Positions 53,908 through 63,798 of a stretch of DNA of 64,000 nt are shown piece by piece. How positions within the stretch are numbered: the stretch's first letter is position 1; each line of letters begins with the position of its first letter. This DNA comes from an uncultured Brevibacillus sp. GTDB lineage: Bacteria > Bacillota > Bacilli > Brevibacillales > Brevibacillaceae. The stretch covers positions 17,129-81,128 of the forward strand of contig CAMIVR010000003.1 of NCBI GenBank assembly GCA_946402065.1, given 5' to 3'. Made by a program: the position numbers and the translations under genes. The notes beneath the pieces are model-generated. The model worked only from the letters and a program-made list of their open reading frames with translations, was not told where the DNA came from and did no database searches.

Positions 53908-54948
53908 ATGGGAACTTCAATGAAAGCAATTGTCAAGCAACACGCTGGCCCTGGAGCAGAGTTGAAACAGGTGCCAATTCCGCAAATCGGCCCGCATGAG
54001 GTTCTCATACAGGTAAAGGCCACATCCATTTGCGGTACGGATGTCCACATCTATACCTGGGACGCCTGGGCCGAAAGCCGTGTGAAGGCACCAATGGTAT
54101 TTGGCCATGAATTTAGCGGAATTGTCGTTGATGTCGGGAGTGAAGTGGCAGGCATCGAGCTTGGCGACCATGTTTCTGCCGAAACGCATATCGTCTGCCA
54201 TCAATGCCTGCAATGCCGTACCGGGCAGTACCACATCTGCCAAAATACGCAAATCCTCGGTGTCGATTTCTCCGGATGCTTTGCTGAATTCGTCAAAATG
54301 CCTGCCGAAAACATCTGGAAGAATCCGGAAGAAATGCCGTTTGAACACGCGTCCATTCAAGAGCCGATGGGCAACGCTGTCCATACCGTTTTGGCTGGTC
54401 CTGTGTCAGGAAAAACCGTTGCCGTCGTCGGTTGCGGTCCGATTGGACTCATGGCTGTCGCTGTGGCCAGAGCTTCAGGTGCGACCGATGTCATTGCTAT
54501 GGACATTAATCCGTATCGGCTTGAGCTGGCCAAACGCGTATTCGCTTCGCTGACGATCCACACACAGCAGGAAGACCCCGTAAAAACAGTCATGGAACGC
54601 ACGGGTGGAACAGGTGTAGAGGTCGTCTGCGAAATGTCTGGTCACCCGGTAGCGATCCAGCAATCGCTGGAAATGCTCACAAACGGTGGCAGAATGTCGA
54701 TTCTCAGCTTGCCGACCAAGCCGGTACAGCTTGATATTACGAATCAAATTGTTTTCAAAGGCGTAACGGTTCAAGGGATTACGGGCCGGAAAATGTTTGA
54801 AACCTGGAGACAGACATCCAGCTTCTTGCATTCCGGACAGGTGGATGTAACGCCGCTCTTAACCCATACACTTCCATTAGAGGAATTCGCGCAAGGCTTT
54901 GATTTGATGATTGCCGGTCAATGTGGAAAGGTAGTCCTAATTCCGTAA
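53908..54948 (+). CDS. tdh: L-threonine 3-dehydrogenase
   Basis: This 346-residue zinc medium-chain dehydrogenase oxidises threonine to 2-amino-3-ketobutyrate. Catalytic-zinc ligand Cys42 is in ICGTDVHIY, with GHEFSG following. Structural-zinc cysteines lie in CHQCLQCRTGQYHIC. The NAD motif GCGPIGLM is present. The start is ATG 53908 (AGAGAGGTAG upstream). It is followed by kbl after 13 bases; together they break threonine to glycine and acetyl-CoA. Confidence 0.97.
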   Translation: MGTSMKAIVKQHAGPGAELKQVPIPQIGPHEVLIQVKATSICGTDVHIYTWDAWAESRVKAPMVFGHEFSGIVVDVGSEVAGIELGDHVSAETHIVCHQCLQCRTGQYHICQNTQILGVDFSGCFAEFVKMPAENIWKNPEEMPFEHASIQEPMGNAVHTVLAGPVSGKTVAVVGCGPIGLMAVAVARASGATDVIAMDINPYRLELAKRVFASLTIHTQQEDPVKTVMERTGGTGVEVVCEMSGHPVAIQQSLEMLTNGGRMSILSLPTKPVQLDITNQIVFKGVTVQGITGRKMFETWRQTSSFLHSGQVDVTPLLTHTLPLEEFAQGFDLMIAGQCGKVVLIP

Positions 54949-54961
54949 GGGAGGTCTTTTG

Positions 54962-56137
54962 ATGAAGGGGTTTGAATATTTGCAGGATGAGCTGGATCAG
55001 CTCAGGAAAAAGGGAACGTTTCGCGATTTAGTGGAAATCGAAAGCGATCAAGGCGCGCGCGTCATGATCGAAGGGCGAGAAGTCATTCAGCTCTCCTCCA
55101 ATAACTATCTTGGCCTGACTACTCATCCGCGCCTGAAGGCAGCAGCATTGCAGGCTGTGGAAAAGTTCGGCGCCGGGACGGGTTCCGTTCGCACCATCGT
55201 CGGTACATTCAGCATGCATCAGGAGCTGGAGAAGCGCTTGGCTGAATTCAAGCATACCGAAGCTGCACTCGTGTTTCAATCCGGCTTTACCGCAAACGTA
55301 GGGGTGCTCAGCAGCCTTCTGGATGAACGCGATGTAGTGATTTCCGATGCCCTCAACCATGCGTCGATCATCGACGGGATTCGCCTGACCAAAGCGGCAC
55401 GACGGATTTACCAGCACAGCGATATGGCAGATCTGGAAAAAGCGCTGCAGGAAACGGGCAGCTACCGCAAGCGGCTGATCGTCACAGACGGCGTCTTTTC
55501 GATGGATGGAGATGTCGCGAGACTGCCTGAAATCGTCGAGCTGGCCGAACAATACGATGCGCTTGTCATGGTAGACGACGCTCATGCAAGCGGCGTTTTT
55601 GGGCGCAATGGCAGAGGGACGGTCGATCATTTTGACCTGAACGGACGGGTACATATTCAAGTCGGGACGCTCTCCAAAGCGATAGGCGTGCTTGGCGGCT
55701 ATGTCGCCAGTACACAAGCGGTCCGCGACTATCTGATCCACCGCGCCCGCCCCTTCCTGTTCAGCACCTCTCATCCGCCGGCAGTCACAGCCGCATGTCA
55801 TGCCGCTATCGATGTCCTGCTGGATGAGCCTGAGCTGATTGACAAGCTGTGGGCGAATACCCGGTTTTTCAAAAACGGTCTGCAACAGCTCGGCTTTAAC
55901 ACAGGGCACAGCGAATCGCCGATAACACCGGTTATTGTCGGTGAAGCGGCATTGGCCATGAAGTTTTCTGACCATCTCTTGCAAGCGGGCGTGATGGGCA
56001 CTGGCATAGGGTTTCCGACAGTAGCGGAAAATGCTGCGAGAGTAAGGACGATCGTGACGGCAGCCCATTCTACAGAAGATCTGCAAACTGCACTTGACGT
56101 TTTTGCATCGGTTGGAAAATCGTTGCAGATTATTTAA
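54962..56137 (+). CDS. kbl: Glycine C-acetyltransferase (2-amino-3-ketobutyrate CoA ligase)
   Basis: This 391-residue PLP enzyme of the alpha-oxoamine synthase family has the internal aldimine at Lys239 in GTLSKAIG, SNNYLGLTTH near the N-terminus, and MVDDAHASG before it. It cleaves the Tdh product to glycine and acetyl-CoA. Start ATG 54962 is 6 bases after GGGAGGT. The tdh-kbl pair is in the same place in B. subtilis between spoVS and miaB. Confidence 0.97.
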   Translation: MKGFEYLQDELDQLRKKGTFRDLVEIESDQGARVMIEGREVIQLSSNNYLGLTTHPRLKAAALQAVEKFGAGTGSVRTIVGTFSMHQELEKRLAEFKHTEAALVFQSGFTANVGVLSSLLDERDVVISDALNHASIIDGIRLTKAARRIYQHSDMADLEKALQETGSYRKRLIVTDGVFSMDGDVARLPEIVELAEQYDALVMVDDAHASGVFGRNGRGTVDHFDLNGRVHIQVGTLSKAIGVLGGYVASTQAVRDYLIHRARPFLFSTSHPPAVTAACHAAIDVLLDEPELIDKLWANTRFFKNGLQQLGFNTGHSESPITPVIVGEAALAMKFSDHLLQAGVMGTGIGFPTVAENAARVRTIVTAAHSTEDLQTALDVFASVGKSLQII

Positions 56138-56238
56138 TAGGCCGGTAAACGAGCAAAATAGGCAGTCCTCCACACCTGTACGCTCATACCCTATGAGTAA
56201 ACAGGATATAGTCTCTTTGGACCGTGGGAGGGAAATGC

Positions 56239-57291
56239 GTGAAGAAGATTGGGATAATCCTGGATTTGGCAATCATGCAAAACGCCATTCGCGGACGTGA
56301 AAGCTATGAGCATATCGAGCAGTATGTGGTTACAGGAAAAAAACTGGGGATGGAACCGGTTTTTTTTCATCCAACCGATGTGAACTTTCATAAGGGGACC
56401 GTTCGCGGATACGTGTGGAAAGAAAGCAAACTGAAGCCGAAACGATGTCCGATCCCGGCAGTCATGCACAATCGTGTCTTGAGCGGTAATCCCAGAGTTA
56501 GAAGCGATTTAAAGCGTCTCAGCAAAAAAGGGAAAATGTTCAACGGGATTGTGGTGCGAAATAAAGAACGGGTCCATCATCTATTCTGGAAGAACCCCGA
56601 ATTGCGCAAGTACTTGCCGGAAACAGCCAGGTTTTCCCAGAGCACAATGCGTGCCATGCTCGACCGCTATCCGCTCATTTACGTTAAGCCGGCGATCGGC
56701 TCAGTGGGGATTGGCGTGGTCAGGATTGAGCGCCAGGGTGACCGCTTTCACTTTTTCTCATCAAAAAAGAGACGAGTCTACACGAGAGCACGGCTGGAGG
56801 CGGAGCTGATGAAATGGGTAGGAGGTCGGCGTTTTTTGATCCAACAGGGCATTTCATTGGCTACGTACGATGGCCGTACCTTTGATATTCGCGTATCCGT
56901 GCAGAAAGACGGTACGCGAGAGTGGAGGGTCTCGGGCATGGTCGCAAAGGTTGCCAATCCGAAAAATAAGCTGAGCAATCTGTCCAGGGGCGGGGAAGCA
57001 GTAGCCATCGATAAAGTGCTGGCCCGCTTGTTCGACGAAGATACCATTCAGAAAGTGAAGGAGCAGATTGAGCACGCCGCCATTCGCCTTGCCCGCCAGT
57101 ATGGACGGCACTTCTCGTCATTGGCCGACCTGGGACTGGATATGGGCATCGATAAGAAAGGCAATCCTTACTTGATTGAAGCGAATGTGCGCGATCAACG
57201 GTATTCCTTCTACAAAGCGGGGGAATGGGAGATGTTTAAGCGGACATACAGCACACCGCTGGAGTATGCCCGCACCCTTTACAAGCATTGA
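56239..57291 (+). CDS. YheC/YheD-type ATP-grasp protein
   Basis: This 350-residue protein belongs to the YheC/YheD family seen in spore formers, with an N-terminal domain and an ATP-grasp C-terminal half (VKPAIGSVGIGVVRIE, RRFLIQQGIS, RTFDIRVSVQKD, LIEANVRDQRY). Relatives are coat-associated proteins; the ligase substrate is unknown. Start GTG 56239 follows GGGAGGG; the earlier GTG 56224 overlaps that site. It is followed by a terminator. B. subtilis yheC and yheD are elsewhere. Confidence 0.88.
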   Translation: MKKIGIILDLAIMQNAIRGRESYEHIEQYVVTGKKLGMEPVFFHPTDVNFHKGTVRGYVWKESKLKPKRCPIPAVMHNRVLSGNPRVRSDLKRLSKKGKMFNGIVVRNKERVHHLFWKNPELRKYLPETARFSQSTMRAMLDRYPLIYVKPAIGSVGIGVVRIERQGDRFHFFSSKKRRVYTRARLEAELMKWVGGRRFLIQQGISLATYDGRTFDIRVSVQKDGTREWRVSGMVAKVANPKNKLSNLSRGGEAVAIDKVLARLFDEDTIQKVKEQIEHAAIRLARQYGRHFSSLADLGLDMGIDKKGNPYLIEANVRDQRYSFYKAGEWEMFKRTYSTPLEYARTLYKH

Positions 57292-57344
57292 CGATTTAGC
57301 TGAAAGAGCTATGCACGGGTTTCTTAGCGGACGTGCACGGCCGA

Positions 57345-57388
57345 GGAAAAAACGAAGGCTTCGCCGTCTTGGGCGGGGCCTTCGTTTT
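57345..57388. terminator. Bidirectional terminator between the ATP-grasp gene and cbpB
   Basis: AACGAAGGC (57351-57359) pairs with GCCTTCGTT (57378-57386). T runs follow in the plus reading (TTTT) and the minus reading (TTTTTT). Confidence 0.85.
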
Positions 57389-57473
57389 GGTTGTGGAGGC
57401 AAACAGAACGCTGGACGCAGCCGTTCGCCTTAACCGTCCAGTCAGGGTAGAAAACCGGTGGCGAATCAAATCC

Positions 57474-57908
57474 TTATTGCTTGCGGAAATATTGATAAAC
57501 CAGTGCCAAAATCGACCTGCGCGTCAAAATTCCGACGAAAACGCCATTTGCATCTTCAATACATACATACGGGTGGTTGATGGAAAGTTCCAACGCTTTG
57601 AGAAAGTAATCATCTTCGCTCATGTGCGGAATATTGCTGTCCATCACTTCTTCAACAAAGCGGCCATCCAGTTGTTCGTATTCGATCCGTTCCAGTCCGA
57701 GGATGCTCTCGAGGATCATCGTTTTGCTGATTTGACCTTGTATTTTATATGCGGAGTCAAGCACAGGCACTGCGGAATAGCGTGACTTAATCAAGACGAG
57801 GAGGGCGTGTTCAAGCGAGTTTCCCAATTGGACATGAGCCACTTTCGAAGCGGGTATGATCAGTTCCTTTATTTTATTTTGCAGCAATACATTTGTTTCG
57901 TTATTCAT
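57474..57908 (-). CDS. cbpB: Cyclic-di-AMP-binding CBS protein CbpB (YkuL-like)
   Basis: This 144-residue protein has two CBS domains and is close to B. subtilis YkuL/CbpB over its length (VAHVQLGNSLEHALLVLIK, GLERIEYEQLD, GILTRRSIL). CbpB binds c-di-AMP and, when free, activates the stringent enzyme Rel. Start 57908 is set by AGGTGAG just upstream; the longer frame adds 38 unlike hydrophobic residues. It faces the ATP-grasp gene across a two-way terminator. Confidence 0.9.
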   Translation of the reverse strand: MNNETNVLLQNKIKELIIPASKVAHVQLGNSLEHALLVLIKSRYSAVPVLDSAYKIQGQISKTMILESILGLERIEYEQLDGRFVEEVMDSNIPHMSEDDYFLKALELSINHPYVCIEDANGVFVGILTRRSILALVYQYFRKQ

Positions 57909-58058
57909 ATACTCACCTGCCAAACGAAGATTAAATGCGGTTGGGAAAAGCGGGTCTCTTCTATAGTAACGTATTACGTAGCAGACGGAAAGGGAAAGAA
58001 TACAGATCAGCCAAAAATCCAAAGGGATTCTGTGCGCCCAAAGCCTGTGCAGCCGGGC

Positions 58059-58087
58059 AAAAAAAATACCTAGCGTTAGCTGCTAGG
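58059..58087 (-). terminator. Intrinsic terminator of the acyltransferase gene
   Basis: Read on the minus strand, CCTAGC pairs with GCTAGG, followed by TA and eight T. Confidence 0.88.
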
Positions 58088-58144
58088 CATCATATCGAGG
58101 TGTGGAACAGTAGTCCCATGATTAGTATGCATTGCTTTTCCGTT

Positions 58145-59266
58145 TCATACATTAGGAGTTTTCAGGAAAACCGGTTGTTCTTTGCGCTGGCGCTTCCACC
58201 GGCTCGGCAGTGTGCTCGTAAAGACAAAAATGCTCAACGGCGCTGTGACGGCGAACAAACCGATAATCAACATGGATGTCGGCCAATTCAACCGATAAAT
58301 TACGTAGCTCTCCAGAAGGAACAGCACCAGCGGGTGAAGCAAGTAGATGGCAAAATTGTATTTAGCCACTACGGCCAGTCTGTCACCAAGCACAGGCAGC
58401 TTGCCCATAAAAGCGGAGAGCGGGTAAAAGGCGAAAATAATGGCACTTGTATACAAGAAGTAGAGCGGAGCGAAAATATCCAGCCCTTCGGCATAGGTAA
58501 GTGTTCCGGACAGAAAGCTGACGATGTAATAGGTGCTGATGCCAAGAACGAGGATAAGAGCGCCGTACCAGAACTTGTTGGTTATCTTCCGCCATTTTTC
58601 AACAAACAATCCCGCATATGCACCGAGGGTGAAGTAGAACACGTACATATACACATGTGAATTGGAATATTTGTACAGAGCCTGTACCGCTTGCAAGAAT
58701 ACGGATGCGTCCCAGTCGATTGAGGCAGTTGTAAATAAATAGTTGACCGCCATGTAGAATACGAGCTGCAAAACAAATACGGCACTCAGCAGCGGCAAGC
58801 GCAGGTAGCGCTCAATCGGCTTTTTAAACAGCATAAAGAACAGATTAAGTTGTATAAATAGCGGAATGTAGTACAAATGGTAGAACGAGCTGCCCGTAAA
58901 CAGACTGTGGGCAAAATGCGGGAACAGCACACCCGGATCAAACGTCTGGTACATGAAATACGTGTAGATAGCCGTCCATGCCATGTAAGGCAAAATGATG
59001 TTCTTCCAGCGCTTCTTCCAGAACTTTTGCCAGTCTATCGGCTTGTTTTTGTACCAGTAAAACAGCAGCATTCCGGTAGCGAAGATGAACAAGGAACGGC
59101 CAAAGCGGAGCAGGATGATAGACAGGGCTTCGAAGTTGTAGTTGCCCGGGAAGTCATCCTGTGCTGCGAGAAAAAAACCAAGGATATGGATAAGCAAGAC
59201 GGTTAGCGCTCCGAATACAAAGAAGGCATTCAGGTCGCGAAACGATCCTCTGCGATTTGTAGACAT
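58145..59266 (-). CDS. Acyltransferase family 3 membrane protein
   Basis: This protein of about 373 residues has ten or so membrane helices and belongs to the acyltransferase-3 (OafA/NodX/OpgC) family, opening FRDLNAFFVFGALTVLLIHI with the usual His in the first helix. It probably moves acetyl or another acyl group to a surface sugar or lipid. An in-frame ATG at 59278 also exists; AGAGGAG lies one base before it, too close, while 59266 has a 13-base gap, so the start is not settled. It follows lipL2 within about 30 bases and is probably co-transcribed. Confidence 0.88.
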   Translation of the reverse strand: MSTNRRGSFRDLNAFFVFGALTVLLIHILGFFLAAQDDFPGNYNFEALSIILLRFGRSLFIFATGMLLFYWYKNKPIDWQKFWKKRWKNIILPYMAWTAIYTYFMYQTFDPGVLFPHFAHSLFTGSSFYHLYYIPLFIQLNLFFMLFKKPIERYLRLPLLSAVFVLQLVFYMAVNYLFTTASIDWDASVFLQAVQALYKYSNSHVYMYVFYFTLGAYAGLFVEKWRKITNKFWYGALILVLGISTYYIVSFLSGTLTYAEGLDIFAPLYFLYTSAIIFAFYPLSAFMGKLPVLGDRLAVVAKYNFAIYLLHPLVLFLLESYVIYRLNWPTSMLIIGLFAVTAPLSIFVFTSTLPSRWKRQRKEQPVFLKTPNV

Positions 59267-59298
59267 AACAGTACGCATACTCCTCTTAACGTAGTCAT

Positions 59299-60150
59299 CT
59301 ATTTCTCAACGGGTAAGCGCCATGCAGGATCTGCTAGCTGCTGATGGGTACATGCAAACAGCCCCAGGCGGTCTTGAAGGTGCTGTCTGGCTGATTCGAT
59401 TTGCTCGGCTGTGACGGTAAGCGGTGCGAATTCAATCTGCCAGTGTTGACACAACCCTTGAAATAGATGCTGTTTTACTTCCGTCGTCGAAACGAAGCGA
59501 TTTGCACACTCGGACAGGCTTGTCACAGTCGTTCCGTCGATCGACGGTATCGGCCGGTTCGCCGTCATCTCTTGAAGTCCGGCGATGTGGTAAAATCGTT
59601 CCATCAGGCTGCCGCGCTCACCGGGCTCGACGTTGATGCACAGCTGCAAAATCGAGCCGTGTCTGGTACGGCGCTGTGCCATTCCGCCGATTTTCTTACC
59701 TGCGAGCGCAAAGTCGTAATCGCCTACACAGTACGATCCGGTTACTTCGCCAATCTTAATGTGCCCAAATGGCTTCAATCCAATTTCCAGCATGTCAGCA
59801 GCGAGTTGGAAAAAGGCATCGATGGAAATGTTCGTATCAGGTAACAGGATAGCCATGTTGATTACGCCTCTGTCGAGCGGGACACAGGCACCCCCGGACG
59901 AACGCAGCACAGCACTGTACCGATCCTGCCCGAATGCTTTCAGCGCCGCTTCCAGATGGGGCAGTCGGGCATCCCGGCGGCCAAGGAAAAGCGAGTGCTC
60001 ACAGATCCAGAAGTGGATGGTCGGCTGGGCATCAGGTTGGCTCATTCCGTTAGCCAATGCTTCGTCAATAGCCAAAGGGACGATCGGGCTGGCGGAATGC
60101 ACACCTGTATCGATCCAGAGAAAGCGTCGATTGGTTTCTGCGATAGACAC
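59299..60150 (-). CDS. lipL: LipL-type octanoyl/lipoyl amidotransferase, second copy
   Basis: This 283-residue lipoate-ligase-fold protein has Cys141 in GSYCVGDYD and the Lys pair of AGKKIGGMAQRR, the same pattern as the aco-linked copy at 14929. It is likely the housekeeping octanoyl-GcvH:E2 amidotransferase, though which copy serves which complex is inference. A membrane acyltransferase gene lies just downstream in the same direction. The start at 60150 is behind GGAGAGAACG. Confidence 0.87.
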   Translation of the reverse strand: MSIAETNRRFLWIDTGVHSASPIVPLAIDEALANGMSQPDAQPTIHFWICEHSLFLGRRDARLPHLEAALKAFGQDRYSAVLRSSGGACVPLDRGVINMAILLPDTNISIDAFFQLAADMLEIGLKPFGHIKIGEVTGSYCVGDYDFALAGKKIGGMAQRRTRHGSILQLCINVEPGERGSLMERFYHIAGLQEMTANRPIPSIDGTTVTSLSECANRFVSTTEVKQHLFQGLCQHWQIEFAPLTVTAEQIESARQHLQDRLGLFACTHQQLADPAWRLPVEK

Positions 60151-60275
60151 GAGTTCGTTCTCTCCTTGTCAAAAACAATAGATTTATATTATACACCATG
60201 CATATTAGATTTTTCTATGAATCGCCTGGTTTTTCTAGCGTGGAAAAAGTCGGGCTTTCGAACCTGAATCACATA

Positions 60276-60313
60276 AAAAGAGCGCAGGAGCACCTGGCAA
60301 ACAGGGCTCCTGC
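60276..60313 (-). terminator. Intrinsic terminator of the oppA-like gene
   Basis: Read on the minus strand, GCAGGAGC pairs with GCTCCTGC, with an inner CCTG/CAGG helix, followed by GCTCTTTTT. Confidence 0.88.
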
Positions 60314-60326
60314 CTCGTCGACTCGC

Positions 60327-61967
60327 TTACTTTACGATTTTGGCGTACTTGAAGTATGCTCCTCCGAGCGGGAAGATGATAAAATCTTTCACTTTATCGT
60401 TTTTCACGTAGGCATTTCCGCGGAAGTTCAGTGGAGCGAGCGGCATTTCTTCCATAAGAATGGCCTCCGCATCCCGCATCAGCTTATTCCGCTTGGCCGG
60501 ATCGGTTTCGTAGTAGCTCTTGTTCAGCAAGTCGCGGTACGCTTGATTGTCAAAGCGGATGACATTGTTGCCCCCATCCTTGTCTTTGTACATCTCCAGG
60601 AAGTTGATCGGATCGTTAAAGTCCGCCCCCCACGTCCATATGCCGAGTTGATAATTGCCGTGGATGATGTCTTCGTTGAATACCTTCCATTCCGAGGTGC
60701 GAATCTCGATGTTGATCCCGAGCGTTTTTTTCCATTCATCCTGCAGCGCTTGAGCCAGCTTTCGGTCAACCTCTCCAGTGTCGTAATAGTAGGTCACTTT
60801 GGGGAATTCCTTGAGGCCGAGTTCATTCAAGCCCTCTTGCAGCAGCTGCTTGGCTTTGGCTACGTCCTCCTTGAAATACCCGTCAGGATTCAACCCCATC
60901 GACGAAGGGACCCAGCCGTATGCGGCCGGAACGCCAGTTTGCATGATGTTGTCGATCAATGACTGGCGATTGATCGAGTACGAAAGGGCTTGGCGAATTT
61001 TTTTGTTGGTAAAGGGCGGCTGCTGTGTGTTAAAAATCACGGCTTTTGTACCCGGATTGTCAGCGATCAACAGATTGCCCTCGTCTTTTACTTTTTGAAT
61101 CGCATCGGTCGGGAGCACGAATGCCGGATAACCGCCCCAATCCAGTTCGCCATTCTCAAACATCGACATGGCCGTGTTGCTGTCCTCGAGTACCGTCACG
61201 TCAATCTGGTCCAGGCTGACGCTCGCTTTATCCCAGTAGTTCTCGTTTTTCACGAACAGCAGCTTGTTTTTATGCTCCCACGTTTTCAGATGGAACGGGC
61301 CGTTGCCGACGATCGTTTTTGCTTCCCCTGCCCAGGTCGGGCTTGCCTCGACTGCTTTCTTGTTTAATGGAAACAAAGTCGTAAACGATGTCAACTCACG
61401 GAAGAAGGGAGTGGGTGCGCGCAACGTGAATTCAAGCGTCGTGTCGTCGGTGGCTTTTACCCCGACATCCTCGGCTTTACCTGTACCGGAGTAGAAATCT
61501 TCGCCACCCTTTATGTAAAAGAGCTGATAGGCATAGCCGGAAGCTGTTTTTGGATCAAGATTGCGCTTGATAGCGTATTCAAAATCATGTGCCGTAAGCG
61601 GTTCGCCGTTGCTCCACTTCAGGCCAGGGCGCAATGTAAACGTGAAATGAGTAAAATCAGGCGAGTTGGTAAAGCTCTCTGCCGCAGCATTCGTCAACTG
61701 ACCATTCAGATCAACACTGGTTAATCCTTCGAAACAGGCGTTGATCATGTCCATTGACGTAGCATCGGTAGCCAGTCCGGGGTCGAGAGTAGGCGGCTCA
61801 CCCGCGATACTGTAATGCAGAACCATCGGCCCTGACTTGCCGGGCTGTTCGCTCTGTTGCGAATTCGTCCCGCCAGTCTTTGACGATGTTGCTGTGTTGG
61901 TCGTGCAGCCGGTTACGCTGAGTAAGATGAGTGATGCGATGAGAAAACCGGTGAAAGCTTTGCGCAA
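60327..61967 (-). CDS. Oligopeptide-binding lipoprotein (OppA/DppE-like)
   Basis: This 546-residue solute-binding protein of family 5 has signal residues 1-20 and lipobox SVTGC (Cys21), then a Thr/Ser/Gly spacer and the domain core (GEPPTLDPGLATDATS, ALSYSINRQSLIDNI). It should capture peptides at the cell surface for an ABC importer. No Opp permease or ATPase genes are near, so it is an orphan. The start is TTG at 61967 with AGGGAGAG 7 bases upstream; the longer ATG frame adds 10 residues across that site. Confidence 0.92.
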   Translation of the reverse strand: MRKAFTGFLIASLILLSVTGCTTNTATSSKTGGTNSQQSEQPGKSGPMVLHYSIAGEPPTLDPGLATDATSMDMINACFEGLTSVDLNGQLTNAAAESFTNSPDFTHFTFTLRPGLKWSNGEPLTAHDFEYAIKRNLDPKTASGYAYQLFYIKGGEDFYSGTGKAEDVGVKATDDTTLEFTLRAPTPFFRELTSFTTLFPLNKKAVEASPTWAGEAKTIVGNGPFHLKTWEHKNKLLFVKNENYWDKASVSLDQIDVTVLEDSNTAMSMFENGELDWGGYPAFVLPTDAIQKVKDEGNLLIADNPGTKAVIFNTQQPPFTNKKIRQALSYSINRQSLIDNIMQTGVPAAYGWVPSSMGLNPDGYFKEDVAKAKQLLQEGLNELGLKEFPKVTYYYDTGEVDRKLAQALQDEWKKTLGINIEIRTSEWKVFNEDIIHGNYQLGIWTWGADFNDPINFLEMYKDKDGGNNVIRFDNQAYRDLLNKSYYETDPAKRNKLMRDAEAILMEEMPLAPLNFRGNAYVKNDKVKDFIIFPLGGAYFKYAKIVK

Positions 61968-62204
61968 AATTCCACTCTCCCTTTCATAAAGAAACAATTT
62001 TTTTGCAATTCAAAAAACAAGCTTCACTTACAATAATATACAGAATTTATCTGAGTCAAATGCATATTGACAGGCAAACGTGCATAAACGCTTGTACAAT
62101 GAAGCAACTCGCGCCCAATTTTCGCCAATCTCTCCAGATCAAATGTTACCTTCCGCCAGACGTCACAGGAAGTCCTCATTTCGTTCGTGAAATGAAACAG
62201 ATTA
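61968..62204. other. Divergent intergenic region, oppA-like and miaB
   Basis: This AT-rich stretch carries the two divergent promoters. On the minus strand TTGACT near 62060 may be the -35 for the oppA-like gene, but the matching -10 is unclear. No frame with a ribosome site was found. Confidence 0.4.
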
Positions 62205-62213
62205 TGCTATAAT
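62205..62213 (+). promoter_or_regulatory. Extended -10 promoter of miaB
   Basis: TGCTATAAT is a perfect extended -10. There is no strong -35. The leader before miaB would be about 73 bases. Confidence 0.7.
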
Positions 62214-62292
62214 ATTTTGATGTGTACCGTTGCATATGCACATCTGTGATTGGGAAGAAAGGAAACAAGTAATAGTTGAGGTGAATAGATAC

Positions 62293-63798
62293 ATGACAGT
62301 CAAGAATGAGACTCCGGACTTAAAATCCGTCAAGTCCAAGACAACGCAAGATTTCGCCAAGTATTTTCAGGCGCCAAGTTTGAAGGATGCGAAAAAGCGC
62401 GGCAAGGAAGAGATTCTGGTCCACTACGACTTCACCATCCCGGAAGAAATGGAAGGCGTCGGCAAAGGCAAACACTACCTGATCAGAACGTACGGCTGCC
62501 AAATGAACGAGCACGATACGGAAACAATTGCCGGCATTCTTGAGCACATGGGCTACACTGCGACGGAGGACGAGCGGACGGCAGACATTATTTTGTTCAA
62601 CACCTGTGCGATTCGTGAAAATGCGGAAGATAAAGTGTTTGGCGAATTGGGACACATGAAACGCGTGAAGCGCAACAATCCGAATCTCATCCTCGGCGTC
62701 TGTGGCTGCATGTCACAGGAGGAAGGCGTCGTCAACCGCATTCTGACCAGCTATCAGCAGGTAGACCTGATCTTCGGGACGCATAACATTCATCGGTTGC
62801 CGGTGCTTTTGCGCGATGCGATGTTCAGCAAAGAAATGGTCGTTGAGGTCTGGTCCAAGGAAGGCGATATTATTGAGAACATGCCGAAGGTGCGCGAAGG
62901 CGAGATCAAGGCATGGGTAAATATCATGTACGGCTGTGACAAGTTTTGCACGTACTGCATCGTGCCTTATACGCGCGGCAAAGAGCGCAGCCGCAGGCCA
63001 GAGGATGTCATAGCCGAAGTGCGCGAGCTCGCCCGTCAAGGCTATAAGGAAATCATGCTGCTCGGCCAGAACGTCAACGCGTACGGCAAGGATTTTGAGG
63101 ACATCACTTACGGATTCGGCGATCTGCTCGATGACATCCGCAAGATCGACATCCCGCGGATTCGCTTTACGACGAGCCACCCGCGCGACTTTGACGATCA
63201 TTTGATTGAAGTATTGGCCAAAGGCGGAAACCTGGTGGAGCAAATCCACTTGCCCGTGCAATCAGGCAGCTCTGCGGTATTAAAAAAGATGGCCCGCAAA
63301 TACACCCGTGAACACTATCTGGAGCTCGTTCGAAAAATAAAAGCGGCGATTCCGCACGCTGCGCTGACCACAGATATTATCGTAGGGTTCCCGGGGGAAA
63401 CGGATGAGCAGTTCGAAGAGACGCTCTCTCTCGTGGAAGAAGTCGGCTACGATTCGGCTTACACATTTATCTACTCACCTCGGGAGGGCACTCCTGCTGC
63501 CGGCATGGAAGACAATGTGCCGATGGACGTGAAGAAAAAACGTCTGCACCGCCTGATGGAGGTATTGAATAAAATCAGTCTGGAAAAGAATCTGCAGCTA
63601 ACAGATCAGATAGTCGAGCTGCTGGTTGAAGGAGAAAGCAAAACGAATCCTGATGTGCTGTCAGGACGTACGCGCAGCGGCAAGCTCGTGCACTTTACCG
63701 CAGATAAATCACTGATCGGGACGTTTGTCGACGTTCGCATCACGGAGGCAAAAACGTTCACTTTATATGGAGAAATTGTCACGAAAGTCGAGGCTTGA
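62293..63798 (+). CDS. miaB: tRNA-2-methylthio-N6-dimethylallyladenosine synthase MiaB
   Basis: This 501-residue radical-SAM methylthiotransferase (B. subtilis MiaB 509) adds a 2-methylthio group to i6A37 of tRNA. N-terminal cluster cysteines are in [20 protein letters not shown] and GVCGCMSQ. Radical-SAM Cys215, Cys219 and Cys222 are in CDKFCTYC, and a TRAM domain ends the protein. Start ATG 62293 lies behind GAGGTGA; the longer frame is unlike the family. The stop overlaps the ricA start (ATGA). Confidence 0.97.
   Translation: MTVKNETPDLKSVKSKTTQDFAKYFQAPSLKDAKKRGKEEILVHYDFTIPEEMEGVGKGKHYLIRTYGCQMNEHDTETIAGILEHMGYTATEDERTADIILFNTCAIRENAEDKVFGELGHMKRVKRNNPNLILGVCGCMSQEEGVVNRILTSYQQVDLIFGTHNIHRLPVLLRDAMFSKEMVVEVWSKEGDIIENMPKVREGEIKAWVNIMYGCDKFCTYCIVPYTRGKERSRRPEDVIAEVRELARQGYKEIMLLGQNVNAYGKDFEDITYGFGDLLDDIRKIDIPRIRFTTSHPRDFDDHLIEVLAKGGNLVEQIHLPVQSGSSAVLKKMARKYTREHYLELVRKIKAAIPHAALTTDIIVGFPGETDEQFEETLSLVEEVGYDSAYTFIYSPREGTPAAGMEDNVPMDVKKKRLHRLMEVLNKISLEKNLQLTDQIVELLVEGESKTNPDVLSGRTRSGKLVHFTADKSLIGTFVDVRITEAKTFTLYGEIVTKVEA

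Noticed and set aside
55028..56272. 414-codon open frame on the minus strand
   Set aside because: It is the antisense shadow of kbl, caused by codon bias; no domain or ribosome site.
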